Shown here: positions 46,334 to 54,714 of the stretch, one piece after another
Position numbering within the stretch: position 1 is the stretch's first letter
How the letters are laid out: every line of letters starts with the position of its first letter
DNA from: Paenibacillus tianmuensis
GTDB lineage: Bacteria; Bacillota; Bacilli; Paenibacillales; NBRC-103111
NCBI RefSeq assembly: GCF_900100345.1
Contig: NZ_FMTT01000009.1
Coordinates: 1-64,000 of the forward strand
Reading direction: 5' to 3'
Length of the DNA: 64,000 nucleotides
Translations under genes and position numbers: made by a program
Notes under the pieces: model-generated
The model's input: only the letters and a program-made list of their open reading frames with translations
Told to the model about the DNA's origin: nothing
Database searches by the model: none

Positions 46334-47650
46334 TTATGCTCTTTGAAGCTGCGGAGTTTCCTCCAAGATCGCCTTGGCCGACAGCCGCGCACTGGAGAAG
46401 GCGCGTTCCGCAAGCTCGCCTTTGCCTTGACAGCCGTCGCCGCAGAAGTAGAACGGCACGTTCTCGATCCGGTTCGGCAGCAGCCGGTTGCTTGCGATAT
46501 TTTTGACGCTCGATACCATCGCTTTTTTCGAAACGCGCTTCACTTCCGTCGCTTCGCGCCAGCCCGGATAGTGCTGATCGAACAAGGCTTCCATCTGCTC
46601 GGTCTTTTTATCCAGATACGCCTTACGCTCATCCTCGCCCTCGAAGTTGTCGTTCAGGTACGCGATGCCCTGCAGCAGCTGCCCGCCTTCTGGAACGAGC
46701 GTGTGGTCGGTCGCCGAGACGTCGCTGATGAACAGCTTGTTGTCCATGTCACTGATGTAGCTGAACGGGCGGGCTACTACACGATTCAGGCCGATGTCGT
46801 ACACCATGACCTCCGTCGACGTATTGTCCTCGTAAGGGGCCATGAACGGCTCCCACGGCGTATCTTTGAGCAGCTTGCACACCTGCTGTACCGGCATGGC
46901 GAAGATGACGCGATCGAAGTCGAGCTCGCGGGTTTTCGTCTGCAGCCGAAACTTGCGGTCCGCGTACCGGATGCTGTCTACGCCTTCGCGCAGCGCGATT
47001 TCCCAGCGGGAGGTCAAGTCGATTTTTTGCTTGAGTTGGTTCGTAATGACGGCCCAACTGCCGAGCACATAGTTAACCGGACGGTTCGACAAAAAGAGAT
47101 TTTGGTAATATTCGCTGATCACCGCGCCCGAAACCTTCCGCGCCTCTTCCGGCGTGATGAAGAAGTTCGTACAGACAAGATGCTCCCACAGCTCCTTCAC
47201 GTCTTCGTCTGCGTCCGACTGTGCCAAATAATCGCCCAGCGTATTGTAATTGCGCACGTTGTGAATGTTGGCGATGGTCGCCGTAATTTCCCCGACGAAG
47301 CGCATCTTTTGGAGCGGATTCAGCAGCTCCGTCCGCATCAGGTTGACAAAGTCGAGCGGGGCCGGCGTCAGCTGGTCGTTCTTGCAATACATGACCCGCC
47401 GTCTATCCACCTGCTTCGAGCTGAACGATAGTCCCAGCTCGCGCTCCATATCGCCGATGGTATGGCGGTCGATGCCGTAAATCGCGTGTGCGCCGTAATT
47501 CAGCGTAAAGCCCGCTTTTTCATAAGTAAATGCCCGTCCGCCCAGCTGCGGACTGCGCTCAAACAGGACGCCTTCGATTCCTTGATGCTCCGATAAATAA
47601 GCGGCTGCGGTCAACCCCGCAAGCCCTCCTCCGATGATAGCAACCTTCAT
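46334..47650 (-). CDS. NAD(P)/FAD-dependent oxidoreductase (phytoene desaturase-like), internal start
   Basis: 438 residues when started at ATG 47650, which has its own AAGGAG 8 nt upstream, so free enzyme may be made beside the fusion. The N-terminus has the dinucleotide fold VAIIGGGLAGLTAAAYLSE and FERSPQLGGRAFTYE. The C-terminal FAD block is PFYFCGDGCQGKGELAERA. It belongs to the amine oxidase/phytoene desaturase/protoporphyrinogen oxidase superfamily; the substrate is unknown. No carotenoid genes are nearby. Confidence 0.75.
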   Translation of the reverse strand: MKVAIIGGGLAGLTAAAYLSEHQGIEGVLFERSPQLGGRAFTYEKAGFTLNYGAHAIYGIDRHTIGDMERELGLSFSSKQVDRRRVMYCKNDQLTPAPLDFVNLMRTELLNPLQKMRFVGEITATIANIHNVRNYNTLGDYLAQSDADEDVKELWEHLVCTNFFITPEEARKVSGAVISEYYQNLFLSNRPVNYVLGSWAVITNQLKQKIDLTSRWEIALREGVDSIRYADRKFRLQTKTRELDFDRVIFAMPVQQVCKLLKDTPWEPFMAPYEDNTSTEVMVYDIGLNRVVARPFSYISDMDNKLFISDVSATDHTLVPEGGQLLQGIAYLNDNFEGEDERKAYLDKKTEQMEALFDQHYPGWREATEVKRVSKKAMVSSVKNIASNRLLPNRIENVPFYFCGDGCQGKGELAERAFSSARLSAKAILEETPQLQRA

Positions 47651-48244
47651 GTTGTGTTCTCCTTTCCGTTCTGCTTCAAGTAGAATCGGTTCCGCTTCCT
47701 TGTTATGGCGAAGCCCTGTCCAAATCCAAGCGAGCTGCTCCCGCATCCGCTCGGTCAAATCCGTCTCTTCTTCGATCGTGCACCACAGCATGACCGTGCC
47801 GAAATAAGCGGTGGTCAGCATTTTGGCTTTGCCCGACTCGGGCAGCCAGCGCAGCAGGCTTTCGTACAGCGTTCGTTTCAGCTCTTCCATGGCCGCCTTC
47901 AGGCCTTCGTTTTGCATCGAAAGGGCGATCCAGCTGCGGATCAGCCGCCTGGAGGCGCCCAGCGCTTCGGTCAAATCCAGCATCAGCCGGTTGACGTGGC
48001 TTTCCAGTGACCGCACTTGCGAAGGCGTGCGGCTGCACCAGGCTTGAATAAGCTCCATCTGTTTTCTCGGGATCTCTCGCAGAATTTCGTCTTTGCCTTC
48101 AAAATAATGGTAGAACGTTCCTTTGGACGTCTGAGTCGCGGCGATGATATCGTCCACGGACACATGCTCGTATCCGCGTTCCACAAACAGCTTCAGGGCG
48201 ACATCCATCAGGTAGTCGCGTTTTTTTCGCGTCGACGCTCTCAT
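46334..48244 (-). CDS. TetR regulator fused in frame to FAD oxidoreductase
   Basis: One uninterrupted 636-residue frame. Residues 1-198 are a TetR/AcrR regulator: helix-turn-helix VSVDDIIAATQTSKGTFYHYF followed by a helical ligand domain. Residues 199-636 are an FAD enzyme. No stop separates them; the link reads RHNKEAEPILLEAERKGEHN. The TetR part is full length for the family, so the usual two-gene arrangement seems to have lost a stop codon. The start at 48244 has GGGGTGG 8 nt upstream. An operator-like repeat overlaps its promoter. A sequencing error at the junction cannot be excluded. Confidence 0.7.
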   Translation of the reverse strand: MRASTRKKRDYLMDVALKLFVERGYEHVSVDDIIAATQTSKGTFYHYFEGKDEILREIPRKQMELIQAWCSRTPSQVRSLESHVNRLMLDLTEALGASRRLIRSWIALSMQNEGLKAAMEELKRTLYESLLRWLPESGKAKMLTTAYFGTVMLWCTIEEETDLTERMREQLAWIWTGLRHNKEAEPILLEAERKGEHNMKVAIIGGGLAGLTAAAYLSEHQGIEGVLFERSPQLGGRAFTYEKAGFTLNYGAHAIYGIDRHTIGDMERELGLSFSSKQVDRRRVMYCKNDQLTPAPLDFVNLMRTELLNPLQKMRFVGEITATIANIHNVRNYNTLGDYLAQSDADEDVKELWEHLVCTNFFITPEEARKVSGAVISEYYQNLFLSNRPVNYVLGSWAVITNQLKQKIDLTSRWEIALREGVDSIRYADRKFRLQTKTRELDFDRVIFAMPVQQVCKLLKDTPWEPFMAPYEDNTSTEVMVYDIGLNRVVARPFSYISDMDNKLFISDVSATDHTLVPEGGQLLQGIAYLNDNFEGEDERKAYLDKKTEQMEALFDQHYPGWREATEVKRVSKKAMVSSVKNIASNRLLPNRIENVPFYFCGDGCQGKGELAERAFSSARLSAKAILEETPQLQRA

Positions 48245-48312
48245 GAACCGGTCCACCCCTAAACCCCCTTTGGTTAGCACCGTTTGCCAAGCATTGAATC
48301 GTTCCAATTAGT

Positions 48313-48341
48313 ATTATAGATAATATTAGACCGATAGTCTA
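48313..48341 (-). promoter_or_regulatory. promoter and operator of the TetR-oxidoreductase gene
   Basis: On the minus strand TAGACT (48341-48336), 17-nt spacer, TATAAT (48318-48313). The inverted repeat TAGAC-N5-GTCTA (48327-48341) covers the -35 and looks like a TetR-family operator, suggesting autorepression. The remaining 48342-48548 bases up to the HIT gene show no other clear signal. Confidence 0.5.
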
Positions 48342-48548
48342 TAAATGAATCCCTGTTTTCGGGCCTAAATCGATGCTTATTTTCGTTAAAATAGATCACA
48401 TTTTGAGAACGATCAGCTCACGATAGACAGTGCCGCGCAAAAAAATCGTGTTCTTGTTTTTTTGCCGCGATGAGTTTTCTTTTTGCCAAGTTTTCGGGTA
48501 TAGTGGAAGGAGACAAACCTGAACCTGATAGTGGAAGGAGGGGAGAAC

Positions 48549-48893
48549 GTGGACTGCATTTTTTGCAAAATCGTCGAAGGGTCGATCTCTTCGAAAAAAG
48601 TGTTCGAGAACGAGCATGTCGTTGCCTTTCACGACATTCATCCGGCCGCTTCTGTACATATTTTAATCATTCCGAAAAAACATATCGCATCGATGAACGA
48701 CGTCGGAGCGGACGACTGGCATCTGCTTGGAGAAATCCACAGCTCGGCGCAGCAAATCGCCAAAGAACAGGGCGTTGCCGAATCCGGCTACCGTCTGATC
48801 AACAACTGCGGCAAGCACAGCGGGCAGGAGGTATTCCATATTCATTATCACCTGCTTGGCGGAGAAAAACTGGGGCCGCTCAATGCCCGCTAA
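48549..48893 (+). CDS. HIT family protein
   Basis: 114-residue histidine-triad nucleotide hydrolase. The active-site motif HIHYHLL (HxHxHxx) is near the C-terminus; CIFCKIVEG at the N-terminus gives the zinc-type HIT signature. The family hydrolyses AMP-linked substrates, but the natural target is uncertain. GTG 48549 is used, because GGAGGGGAG lies just upstream; the in-frame ATG at 48531 would overlap that site. It marks the return to the conserved gene order, just before rpsU. Confidence 0.92.
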   Translation: MDCIFCKIVEGSISSKKVFENEHVVAFHDIHPAASVHILIIPKKHIASMNDVGADDWHLLGEIHSSAQQIAKEQGVAESGYRLINNCGKHSGQEVFHIHYHLLGGEKLGPLNAR

Positions 48894-48933
48894 ACCCGGT
48901 GCGGCTCATTTTTGAAGTTTTGTTCCGGATAGG

Positions 48934-48963
48934 TTGACACCCAGTTTCCTTATCACCTATAAT
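48934..48963 (+). promoter_or_regulatory. promoter of rpsU-yqeY
   Basis: TTGACA (48934-48939), 18-nt spacer, TATAAT (48958-48963): both hexamers are perfect, as expected for a ribosomal protein gene. Confidence 0.85.
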
Positions 48964-49022
48964 GAGGTTTGATGAATGTCTTTTTTCGTCTTGGACGGTC
49001 TGTTCGGAGGGAGGGAAAACTG

Positions 49023-49196
49023 GTGTCAGAAACTCGAGTTCGCAAGAACGAAACTATAGATGCTGCACTTCGTCGCTTTAAGCGTTCCATCGCCAAAGAT
49101 GGCGTTTTGGCGGAGGTCAAAAAACGCAAGCATTATGAGAAGCCAAGCGTGAAACGCAAGAAGAAGTCAGAGGCTGCTCGCAAGAGAAAGTTCTAG
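49023..49196 (+). CDS. rpsU: 30S ribosomal protein S21
   Basis: 57-residue very basic protein with the S21 pattern [17 protein letters not shown] and [22 protein letters not shown]21 binds near the anti-Shine-Dalgarno end of 16S rRNA. The start is GTG 49023, giving the standard length, with GGAGGGAGGG upstream. It sits with yqeY 12 nt downstream, as in B. subtilis. Confidence 0.97.
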   Translation: MSETRVRKNETIDAALRRFKRSIAKDGVLAEVKKRKHYEKPSVKRKKKSEAARKRKF

Positions 49197-49208
49197 GAGG
49201 CTTAATCG

Positions 49209-49652
49209 ATGAGCTTAAGCGACAGACTAAACGATGACATGAAGCTTGCGATGAAGAGTCAAGACAAGTTCAAACTCTCCGTAATCCGTATGGTTCGTGC
49301 AGCTATCAAAAATCTTGAGATAGATCAGCGTAAAACCTTAGATGAACAAGAAGTACTTGACGTCTTGAATCGCGAGATCAAACAGCGCAAAGATTCCCTC
49401 CAAGAATTTGAAAAGGCCGGTCGTGACGATTTGGCAGAAAACCTGAAGGCCGAGGTCGCCATATTGATGGAGTACATGCCGCAGCAATTTACCGATGAAG
49501 AAGTAAAAGCCATTGTACAGCAGACCATCCAAGAAGTGGGGGCTTCTTCCAAAGCGGACATGGGCAAAGTCATGGGCGCATTGATGCCAAAGGTTAAAGG
49601 ACGAGCAGACGGCAAAGTCGTCAATCAGTTCGTCCAACAGTTATTGTCTTAA
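49209..49652 (+). CDS. yqeY: YqeY family (GatB/YqeY domain) protein
   Basis: 147-residue helical protein related to the tRNA-binding tail of GatB. Motifs are RMVRAAIKNLEID, the KAEVAILMEYMPQQ block and the C-terminal MGKVMGALMPKVKGRADG. Function is unproven; tRNA or amidotransferase-related roles are inferred from homology only. AGGAGG precedes the ATG. It is co-transcribed with rpsU and followed by a terminator. Confidence 0.95.
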   Translation: MSLSDRLNDDMKLAMKSQDKFKLSVIRMVRAAIKNLEIDQRKTLDEQEVLDVLNREIKQRKDSLQEFEKAGRDDLAENLKAEVAILMEYMPQQFTDEEVKAIVQQTIQEVGASSKADMGKVMGALMPKVKGRADGKVVNQFVQQLLS

Positions 49653-49662
49653 CAACAGCGGG

Positions 49663-49690
49663 AAACACTCCGAATAGTAGGAGTGTTTTT
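49663..49690 (+). terminator. rpsU-yqeY terminator
   Basis: AAACACTCC (49663-49671) pairs with GGAGTGTTT (49680-49688), followed by further T. Confidence 0.88.
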
Positions 49691-49784
49691 CTTTTTTGTT
49701 CGCAGTGCTGTGAATCAAACTTGCAATTATTGCGTAGTACCTCTTGGAAGCATTGCAAAAAACGCGCGAAAAGGAGGTCATCTT

Positions 49785-51185
49785 GTGCATTCATTCGGGA
49801 ACAAGCGCTCAGCGCTGCTTTTTCGGCTTCCGCTTATCTTTTTTCTCGCAGCGGCGCTTCTGCTGTCCGCTCTAACCGGATTTCTGCCTGCGGAACCCGC
49901 AAGCGCCGAATCGTCGTCCTCGCCGCCGAAAGCTGCCCCGGTCGTCGTGATTCCGGTGCATCAAACGGTGGAGAACGGGCTGCAGACCTTTTTGCAGCGG
50001 GCGCTGGAGGAAGCGCAATCGATGGGCGCCTATTACATCGTGCTGGACGTTGATACGCTTGGCGGCCGCGTCGATTCGGCGCAGGAAATCGGTCAACTGA
50101 TCAAAAACAGCCTGGTTCCGACGATTGCTTACGTGCACGGCAAAGCCATCTCGGCAGGGAGCTACATTGCGCTGAATGCCGGCAAAATCGCCATGGAGCC
50201 GGGAAGCTCGCTCGGCGCGGCAGCCGTAGTGGATGGGGCCGGGAATGAAATCGAAAGCGTCAAAGTAGTATCGTATTGGTCCGGCCAGATGAAAGCTGCC
50301 GCGGAACTGCGCGGACGGAAGACGCAAATCGCCGAAGCGATGGTCGACAAAAACGTCGGCGTGTCCATGCCGGAGATTGGCCGAACGTTGCCTAGGGGCG
50401 AAATCCTGACGCTAACTGCGGAGGAAGCGCTAAAAGTCGGTTATGCGGAGAAAGTGGCCGCCAGCTTGCAGGAGGTCGTACAGTTCATCGGCGGGGAAGA
50501 GCATCCGCTCGTCACGCTGAAACCGAGTCTGGCGGAATCGTTCGCACGGTACGTGACCCAGCCTTTGGTATCGACGCTGCTGTTGATCATCGGGATCGCC
50601 GGTATCGCGATCGAGCTGTTCGTCCCCGGCTTCGGGCTGCCCGGAATCGTCGGCGTACTCGGCTTCGGACTATACTTTTTCGGACATTATATCGCCGGAT
50701 TCGCCGGGTTCGAGGAGATTGCTCTGTTTATCGCCGGTATCCTGCTGCTGTTGATCGAGGTGTTCGTATCGAGCTTCGGGATTTTGGGTTTTCTCGGCGC
50801 TGCCTGCTTGATCAGCGGCGTCGTGCTTGCCGCGTACAGCACGAAAGCGGCCGCGATGAACTTGGGTATTGCTTTCGTCGTTGCGGTCGTCGTCGTCGCC
50901 ATTGTCGTGAAATATTTTAAGCATCGCGGCGTCTGGAACCGGTTTATATTGCGGGAAAAGCTCACCGAAGATAAAGGCTACGTTTCCGCGTCGTCCCGCA
51001 GCGATCTGCTTGGTCAGTCAGGCAAGGCGGTGACGCCGCTCCGACCGGCCGGGACCGCGCTGTTCGGCGACGAGCGCGTCGATGTCGTCACAGTGGGGGA
51101 TTTTGTCGAAGCCGGCCGAACGGTCAAGGTTACTCATGTCGAAGGCGTCCGGGTTGTCGTACAGGAAGTCAAGGACCTAGGCTGA
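49785..51185 (+). CDS. NfeD family membrane protein with ClpP-like protease domain
   Basis: 466-residue long-form NfeD protein (B. subtilis YqeZ). It has a signal peptide/anchor ([19 protein letters not shown]), then a ClpP-like serine protease domain ([33 protein letters not shown] with the likely nucleophile Ser). Several membrane helices follow, and a C-terminal OB-fold ends the protein ([23 protein letters not shown]). NfeD proteins partner with flotillins, and floA is next. GTG 49785 has AAGGAGGT 7 nt upstream, better than upstream codons. Confidence 0.9.
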   Translation: MHSFGNKRSALLFRLPLIFFLAAALLLSALTGFLPAEPASAESSSSPPKAAPVVVIPVHQTVENGLQTFLQRALEEAQSMGAYYIVLDVDTLGGRVDSAQEIGQLIKNSLVPTIAYVHGKAISAGSYIALNAGKIAMEPGSSLGAAAVVDGAGNEIESVKVVSYWSGQMKAAAELRGRKTQIAEAMVDKNVGVSMPEIGRTLPRGEILTLTAEEALKVGYAEKVAASLQEVVQFIGGEEHPLVTLKPSLAESFARYVTQPLVSTLLLIIGIAGIAIELFVPGFGLPGIVGVLGFGLYFFGHYIAGFAGFEEIALFIAGILLLLIEVFVSSFGILGFLGAACLISGVVLAAYSTKAAAMNLGIAFVVAVVVVAIVVKYFKHRGVWNRFILREKLTEDKGYVSASSRSDLLGQSGKAVTPLRPAGTALFGDERVDVVTVGDFVEAGRTVKVTHVEGVRVVVQEVKDLG

Positions 51186-51237
51186 ACGCGCCTTGCCGGT
51201 ACGTCGATGGACCTACAACAAAGGAGGAATTTGTACG

Positions 51238-52230
51238 ATGGATACATCCCTTATTTCAATTTTCTTGCTGGCAGCTGTCGTGATTATCGCGCTATCCGTA
51301 TTTTTTACGTTTGTCCCGGTCATGCTGTGGATTTCCGCGCTGGCGTCCGGGGTGCGAGTCGGCATCATTACGCTCGTGGCGATGCGGCTGCGCCGGGTCA
51401 TTCCGAGCCGGATCGTCAATCCGATGATCAAAGCGACCAAGGCCGGACTGGATTTAACCATTAACCAGCTGGAAAGCCACTTCTTAGCCGGCGGTAACGT
51501 CGATCGGGTAGTCAATGCGTTGATCGCGGCGCACCGCGCCAACATTCACTTGGAATTCGAGCGTGCGGCGGCGATCGATCTGGCCGGCCGCGACGTGCTT
51601 CAGGCTGTACAGATGAGCGTCAACCCGCGAGTGATCGAAACGCCGGTCGTCTCCGCCGTCGCCAAAGACGGGATCGAAGTGAGGGTTATCGCACGGGTGA
51701 CGGTACGCACCAACCTCGACCGCCTGGTTGGGGGCGCAGGGGAAGAAACGATCATCGCCCGTGTCGGCGAAGGGATTGTCACCACGGTAGGTTCCAGCAG
51801 CTCGCACAAGGACGTGCTTGAAAACCCGGATATGATTTCCCGCACGGTACTGGGCAAAGGGCTTGATGCCGGTACGGCGTTTGAGATTTTGTCCATCGAT
51901 ATTGCCGATGTGGACGTAGGCAAAAACATCGGGGCGCACCTGCAAACGGAGCAAGCAGAAGCCGACAAGCGGATTGCGCAGGCGAAAGCGGAAGAGCGCC
52001 GCGCAATGGCCGTTGCCCAAGAGCAGGAGATGAAGGCGAAGGTCGTAGAGATGAAAGCGAAGGTTGTGGAAGCCGAATCCGAAGTGCCGCTCGCGATGGC
52101 GGAAGCGCTGCGTGAAGGCAAGCTCGGCGTGATGGATTACATGAACCTTAAGAACATCGACGCGGACACGCAAATGCGCTCCAGCCTTGGCAAAATGAAC
52201 GAGCCGGGCAAAAACGACGACAATGCCTGA
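51238..52230 (+). CDS. floA: flotillin-like protein FloA
   Basis: 330-residue membrane-raft scaffold protein (B. subtilis YqfA). It has one N-terminal membrane segment ([19 protein letters not shown]), an SPFH core ([28 protein letters not shown]), and a coiled coil rich in Glu/Ala ([19 protein letters not shown]) with a duplicated [15 protein letters not shown] lies upstream of ATG 51238. It is 52 nt after the NfeD gene, and the pair is known to localise together in B. subtilis. Confidence 0.96.
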   Translation: MDTSLISIFLLAAVVIIALSVFFTFVPVMLWISALASGVRVGIITLVAMRLRRVIPSRIVNPMIKATKAGLDLTINQLESHFLAGGNVDRVVNALIAAHRANIHLEFERAAAIDLAGRDVLQAVQMSVNPRVIETPVVSAVAKDGIEVRVIARVTVRTNLDRLVGGAGEETIIARVGEGIVTTVGSSSSHKDVLENPDMISRTVLGKGLDAGTAFEILSIDIADVDVGKNIGAHLQTEQAEADKRIAQAKAEERRAMAVAQEQEMKAKVVEMKAKVVEAESEVPLAMAEALREGKLGVMDYMNLKNIDADTQMRSSLGKMNEPGKNDDNA

Positions 52231-52264
52231 TAGCCTCCAGCCGGGCGGAAAGGCGGGATAACCG

Positions 52265-52768
52265 ATGCGTACCATCTTGGATCTGATATTGAGCAACTGG
52301 TTTGTCGTCGTTATTTTGTATATCGTGTTAAGCAGCATCGTGAAAAAATTAAAGACCGGCGGCAAGGGCGGGCAAGGCGTTCCGCAGCCGCAGAGAAGAA
52401 CGCCGAAAGACAGCATGCCGCCCTTCGGTGGCGACGGCTCTGGCTGGCCAGGCTCGGCGAAGCCGATGCCTAAGGCACAGCCGGTCCAAGCGCGGCCGGC
52501 TGCTTCGGGCAGCGTCCGTCCGCGGCCTGCCGAAATGGAGCCCCGCCGGTCGCAGCTGGCGCCTCTGCCCGAGGATGTCGCTGCGGCTTCACCGGCGCCC
52601 GAGCAGCCATCTGCGGCCGCTGCAGCGTTTCCTTCCGCCGAGCCAAGGAGCTCAGGCGAAAGCGCAGCCGCTGCCTTCGGCGGCCTAACGCCGCAGGATG
52701 CGGCGCGCGGTGTGCTGTGGGCCGAGATTCTCGGCCCTCCGCGGGCCAAACGCCCGTTCCGGCGTTAA
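52265..52768 (+). CDS. YqfB-position membrane protein
   Basis: 167-residue protein with one N-terminal membrane helix (NWFVVVILYIVLSSIV). A Pro/Ala/Ser-rich, presumably disordered middle part follows (about 35-140). A conserved-looking C-terminal motif, GVLWAEILGPPRAKRPF, ends it. It lies between floA and yqfC, where B. subtilis has yqfB, but I cannot confirm sequence homology. Likely co-transcribed with floA (34-nt gap). The function is unknown. Confidence 0.75.
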   Translation: MRTILDLILSNWFVVVILYIVLSSIVKKLKTGGKGGQGVPQPQRRTPKDSMPPFGGDGSGWPGSAKPMPKAQPVQARPAASGSVRPRPAEMEPRRSQLAPLPEDVAAASPAPEQPSAAAAAFPSAEPRSSGESAAAAFGGLTPQDAARGVLWAEILGPPRAKRPFRR

Positions 52769-52780
52769 TCGTTCATACGA

Positions 52781-52832
52781 AGCGTCTTCCTTTCGGTCCC
52801 GGTTTCCGGGATTGGCGGGAAGGCGCTTTTTG
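52781..52832 (+). terminator. terminator after the nfeD-floA operon
   Basis: AGCGTCTTCC (52781-52790) pairs with GGAAGGCGCT (52818-52827, one G-T pair); an inner TCCCGG/CCGGGA stem adds stability, and a T run follows. Confidence 0.8.
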
Positions 52833-52865
52833 TTGTGGCACGAGAGGAGCATACCGTGTTCCGGG

Positions 52866-52893
52866 TCATATTTTCCAATTCCCGGCATAAGGT
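52866..52893 (+). promoter_or_regulatory. SigE-like promoter of yqfC-yqfD
   Basis: TCATATT (52866-52872), 13-nt spacer, CATAAGGT (52886-52893). The SigE consensus is about TCATATT-N13/15-CATACAAT. yqfC and yqfD are known mother-cell SigE genes in B. subtilis, which supports the match. Confidence 0.6.
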
Positions 52894-52938
52894 GTAAATA
52901 GCCGTGTTATGCTTTTTGGACTGCGGAGGAGGTTGCCT

Positions 52939-53217
52939 ATGCGAAAGCTGACCCGCCGATTCAATCAATTGACCGCCAAATTACTCGACCTGCCGCAGGA
53001 TGTCGTGATGGACTTGCCCCGTATAACGATGATCGGAAACAGGCAGCTTTATATCGAAAATCACCGCGGCGTATTGCATTTTTCCAACGAGATGCTCAAG
53101 CTGGCGCTGGCGACGGGGCGGGTGGAGGTGTACGGCTCGGAGCTTGTGATCCGCGCCATCTTGACGGAAGAAGTGTTCATCGAAGGCATGATCCACGATA
53201 TCAAATATATTCCGTAG
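52939..53217 (+). CDS. yqfC: sporulation protein YqfC
   Basis: 92-residue YabP/YqfC-family protein (93 in B. subtilis). The pattern LPRITMIGNRQLYIENHRGVL and the end EVFIEGMIHDIKYI are typical. Its exact role is unknown, but it is needed for normal sporulation together with YqfD. ATG 52939 has GGAGGAGG 5-7 nt upstream; the upstream in-frame ATG 52909 has no site. A SigE-like promoter precedes it. Confidence 0.93.
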   Translation: MRKLTRRFNQLTAKLLDLPQDVVMDLPRITMIGNRQLYIENHRGVLHFSNEMLKLALATGRVEVYGSELVIRAILTEEVFIEGMIHDIKYIP

Positions 53218-53238
53218 CCCGGAAAGGAGAAGTCGATC

Positions 53239-54420
53239 GTGAAATCTTCGTATATCCAACGCCTGCGAGGCTTTGTTCGGGTCGAAGTAAAAGGCGGGCA
53301 GCTCGAGAAGCTGCTGAACCGTATGACGGAGCGGCAGATGGCTATCTGGGACATCCAGTATGCGGCGCTAAATAAAGCCGAGCTGTCGATCACGATCCGC
53401 GACTTTTTCCGGCTTCGCCCGCTATTGAAGGAGACAGGCTCTCGCACTCGTATTCGCCAGAAACAGGGATTTCCTTTTTGGATAAACAAGCTGGAGAAAC
53501 GCAAATTTTTTGCTCTGGGCGTACTTGCTTTTGTTATCGGAATCTATGTGCTGTCCTCGCTCGTATGGCATGTTCGCGTAGAAGGCAACGAGAAGCTGAG
53601 CCAGGGGCAGGTCCTGCAAGCCGCGAAGCAGCAAGGCATTTACAAGCTGCAGTGGAAATTCCGCTTGAAAGACCCCGCCGAGCTGTCCCGGGCGCTGCAG
53701 CGGGAGCTGCCGGGCACCGCTTGGGTCGGTGTGGAGGTAAGCGGGACGCATGTGATTATTAAGGTCGTCGAATCGACCGTGCCCGATACACCGCCGCTCC
53801 TTAGCCCGAGGCATCTGGTCGCTTCCAAGAGCGCATTGGTCACCGAAATTTTCGCCGAAAAAGGCAGGCCGCTTGTTAAGCCGAATACGTATGTACGCAA
53901 AGGAGACGTATTGATATCCGGCATCATCGGCGTCGAGGCGAACCAGCAGAGCGTTGTCGCCGCGGGAAAGGTCAAGGGAATTGTGTGGTACAAGCCGACC
54001 GTCGAAGTGCCGCTTACGCTCCAGTACAAGACCTATACCGGCGAAACGAAAAACCGCTCGTACCTCGTCTTTGGCAGCCGCGGCCTTCAGCTAAGCGGCT
54101 ACGGGGAAATTCCGTTTGAGCAGTACGAAACGGTCCCCGAACGGAAAACGCTCAGCTGGCGGGGCTACACGCTCCCGATCGGATGGCTCAGCGAAAAGCT
54201 GCTGGAGGTGCAGATCGTCGAGCAGACGGTTGACCCGAAGGAAGCCTCGGAGCTCGGTATCGAGCAGGCCAAAGCGCAAATTTTGTCGGCGTCGGGCAGC
54301 GATTCGCGTATCGTTTCGGAAAAAATTTTGCATGAAAAGGCGGAGAATGGTAAAGTTTATATGGAAGTACTTTTGGAAGTGGAAGAACCGATCGCAACCG
54401 AGCAACCGATCGTCCCATAA
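53239..54420 (+). CDS. yqfD: sporulation protein YqfD
   Basis: 393-residue membrane protein of sporulation stage IV. A soluble N-terminal domain (1-80) is followed by one membrane helix (FFALGVLAFVIGIYVLSSLVW, about 90-110). The large extracytoplasmic part includes VRVEGNEKLSQGQVLQAAKQQG, a POTRA-like segment, and KGDVLISGIIG. The start is GTG 53239 with GGAAAGGAGA 8-9 nt upstream. It is 21 nt after yqfC, in the same SigE unit. Confidence 0.93.
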   Translation: MKSSYIQRLRGFVRVEVKGGQLEKLLNRMTERQMAIWDIQYAALNKAELSITIRDFFRLRPLLKETGSRTRIRQKQGFPFWINKLEKRKFFALGVLAFVIGIYVLSSLVWHVRVEGNEKLSQGQVLQAAKQQGIYKLQWKFRLKDPAELSRALQRELPGTAWVGVEVSGTHVIIKVVESTVPDTPPLLSPRHLVASKSALVTEIFAEKGRPLVKPNTYVRKGDVLISGIIGVEANQQSVVAAGKVKGIVWYKPTVEVPLTLQYKTYTGETKNRSYLVFGSRGLQLSGYGEIPFEQYETVPERKTLSWRGYTLPIGWLSEKLLEVQIVEQTVDPKEASELGIEQAKAQILSASGSDSRIVSEKILHEKAENGKVYMEVLLEVEEPIATEQPIVP

Positions 54421-54478
54421 AGACTACTGACGGAGCGGTTTACGGCCGGAAGGTTTTTTATTCATCAACAGCAGTGCG

Positions 54479-54699
54479 GGCGAAGAGCTGCACATTGCTG
54501 CCGTAGCGTATGCTTTCGAAGCAGTTCTCCTTACGGAAAACTTGGAGTTTACGTGCCGCCTTTGAATTCGGATTCTCCCCGATCATTTATATATTCATAG
54601 AATCCGAATTCAAGAGCGGCCGGAGGCAGCAACGTCTTGCTCGCAGCTTCGCGCCACTTGGGTGAATGAATCGCCTTCCCGCCGAAAACCCGGAGGAGA
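54479..54699 (+). promoter_or_regulatory. candidate structured leader RNA before phoH (copy 2)
   Basis: Second copy of the element found before hrcA. Outer helix: GCGAAG-AG-CTGC (54480-54491) with GCAG-CTTCGC (54643-54652). Second helix: TTGCTGCC (54495-54502)/GGCAGCAA (54625-54632). Core: ACGTGCCGCCTTTGAA (54551-54566), a 14-bp stem (54562-54575/54600-54613) and AGCGGCCGGAGGC (54615-54627). The 14-bp stem differs from copy 1 at two positions, both compensated. CCTTC (54674-54678) can pair with the GGAGG of the phoH ribosome-binding site. No promoter is evident in 54421-54478, so it may be intercistronic. Confidence 0.65.
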
Positions 54700-54714
54700 G
54701 ATTAAGCCCTGTAC

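Noticed and set aside
24308-48548. Genomic island or prophage
   Set aside because: No integrase, phage structural gene, tRNA border or direct repeats; most genes are ordinary chromosomal ones with similar base composition.
48470-48937. 155-codon frame across the HIT gene
   Set aside because: The HIT gene, with its HxHxH motif, explains the region; this is a different-frame shadow.
54479-54699. c-di-AMP (ydaO) riboswitch before phoH
   Set aside because: GGGTGAAT and CCGAAAACC look similar to parts of ydaO, but the remaining conserved blocks are absent, and the hrcA copy lacks GGGTGAAT.
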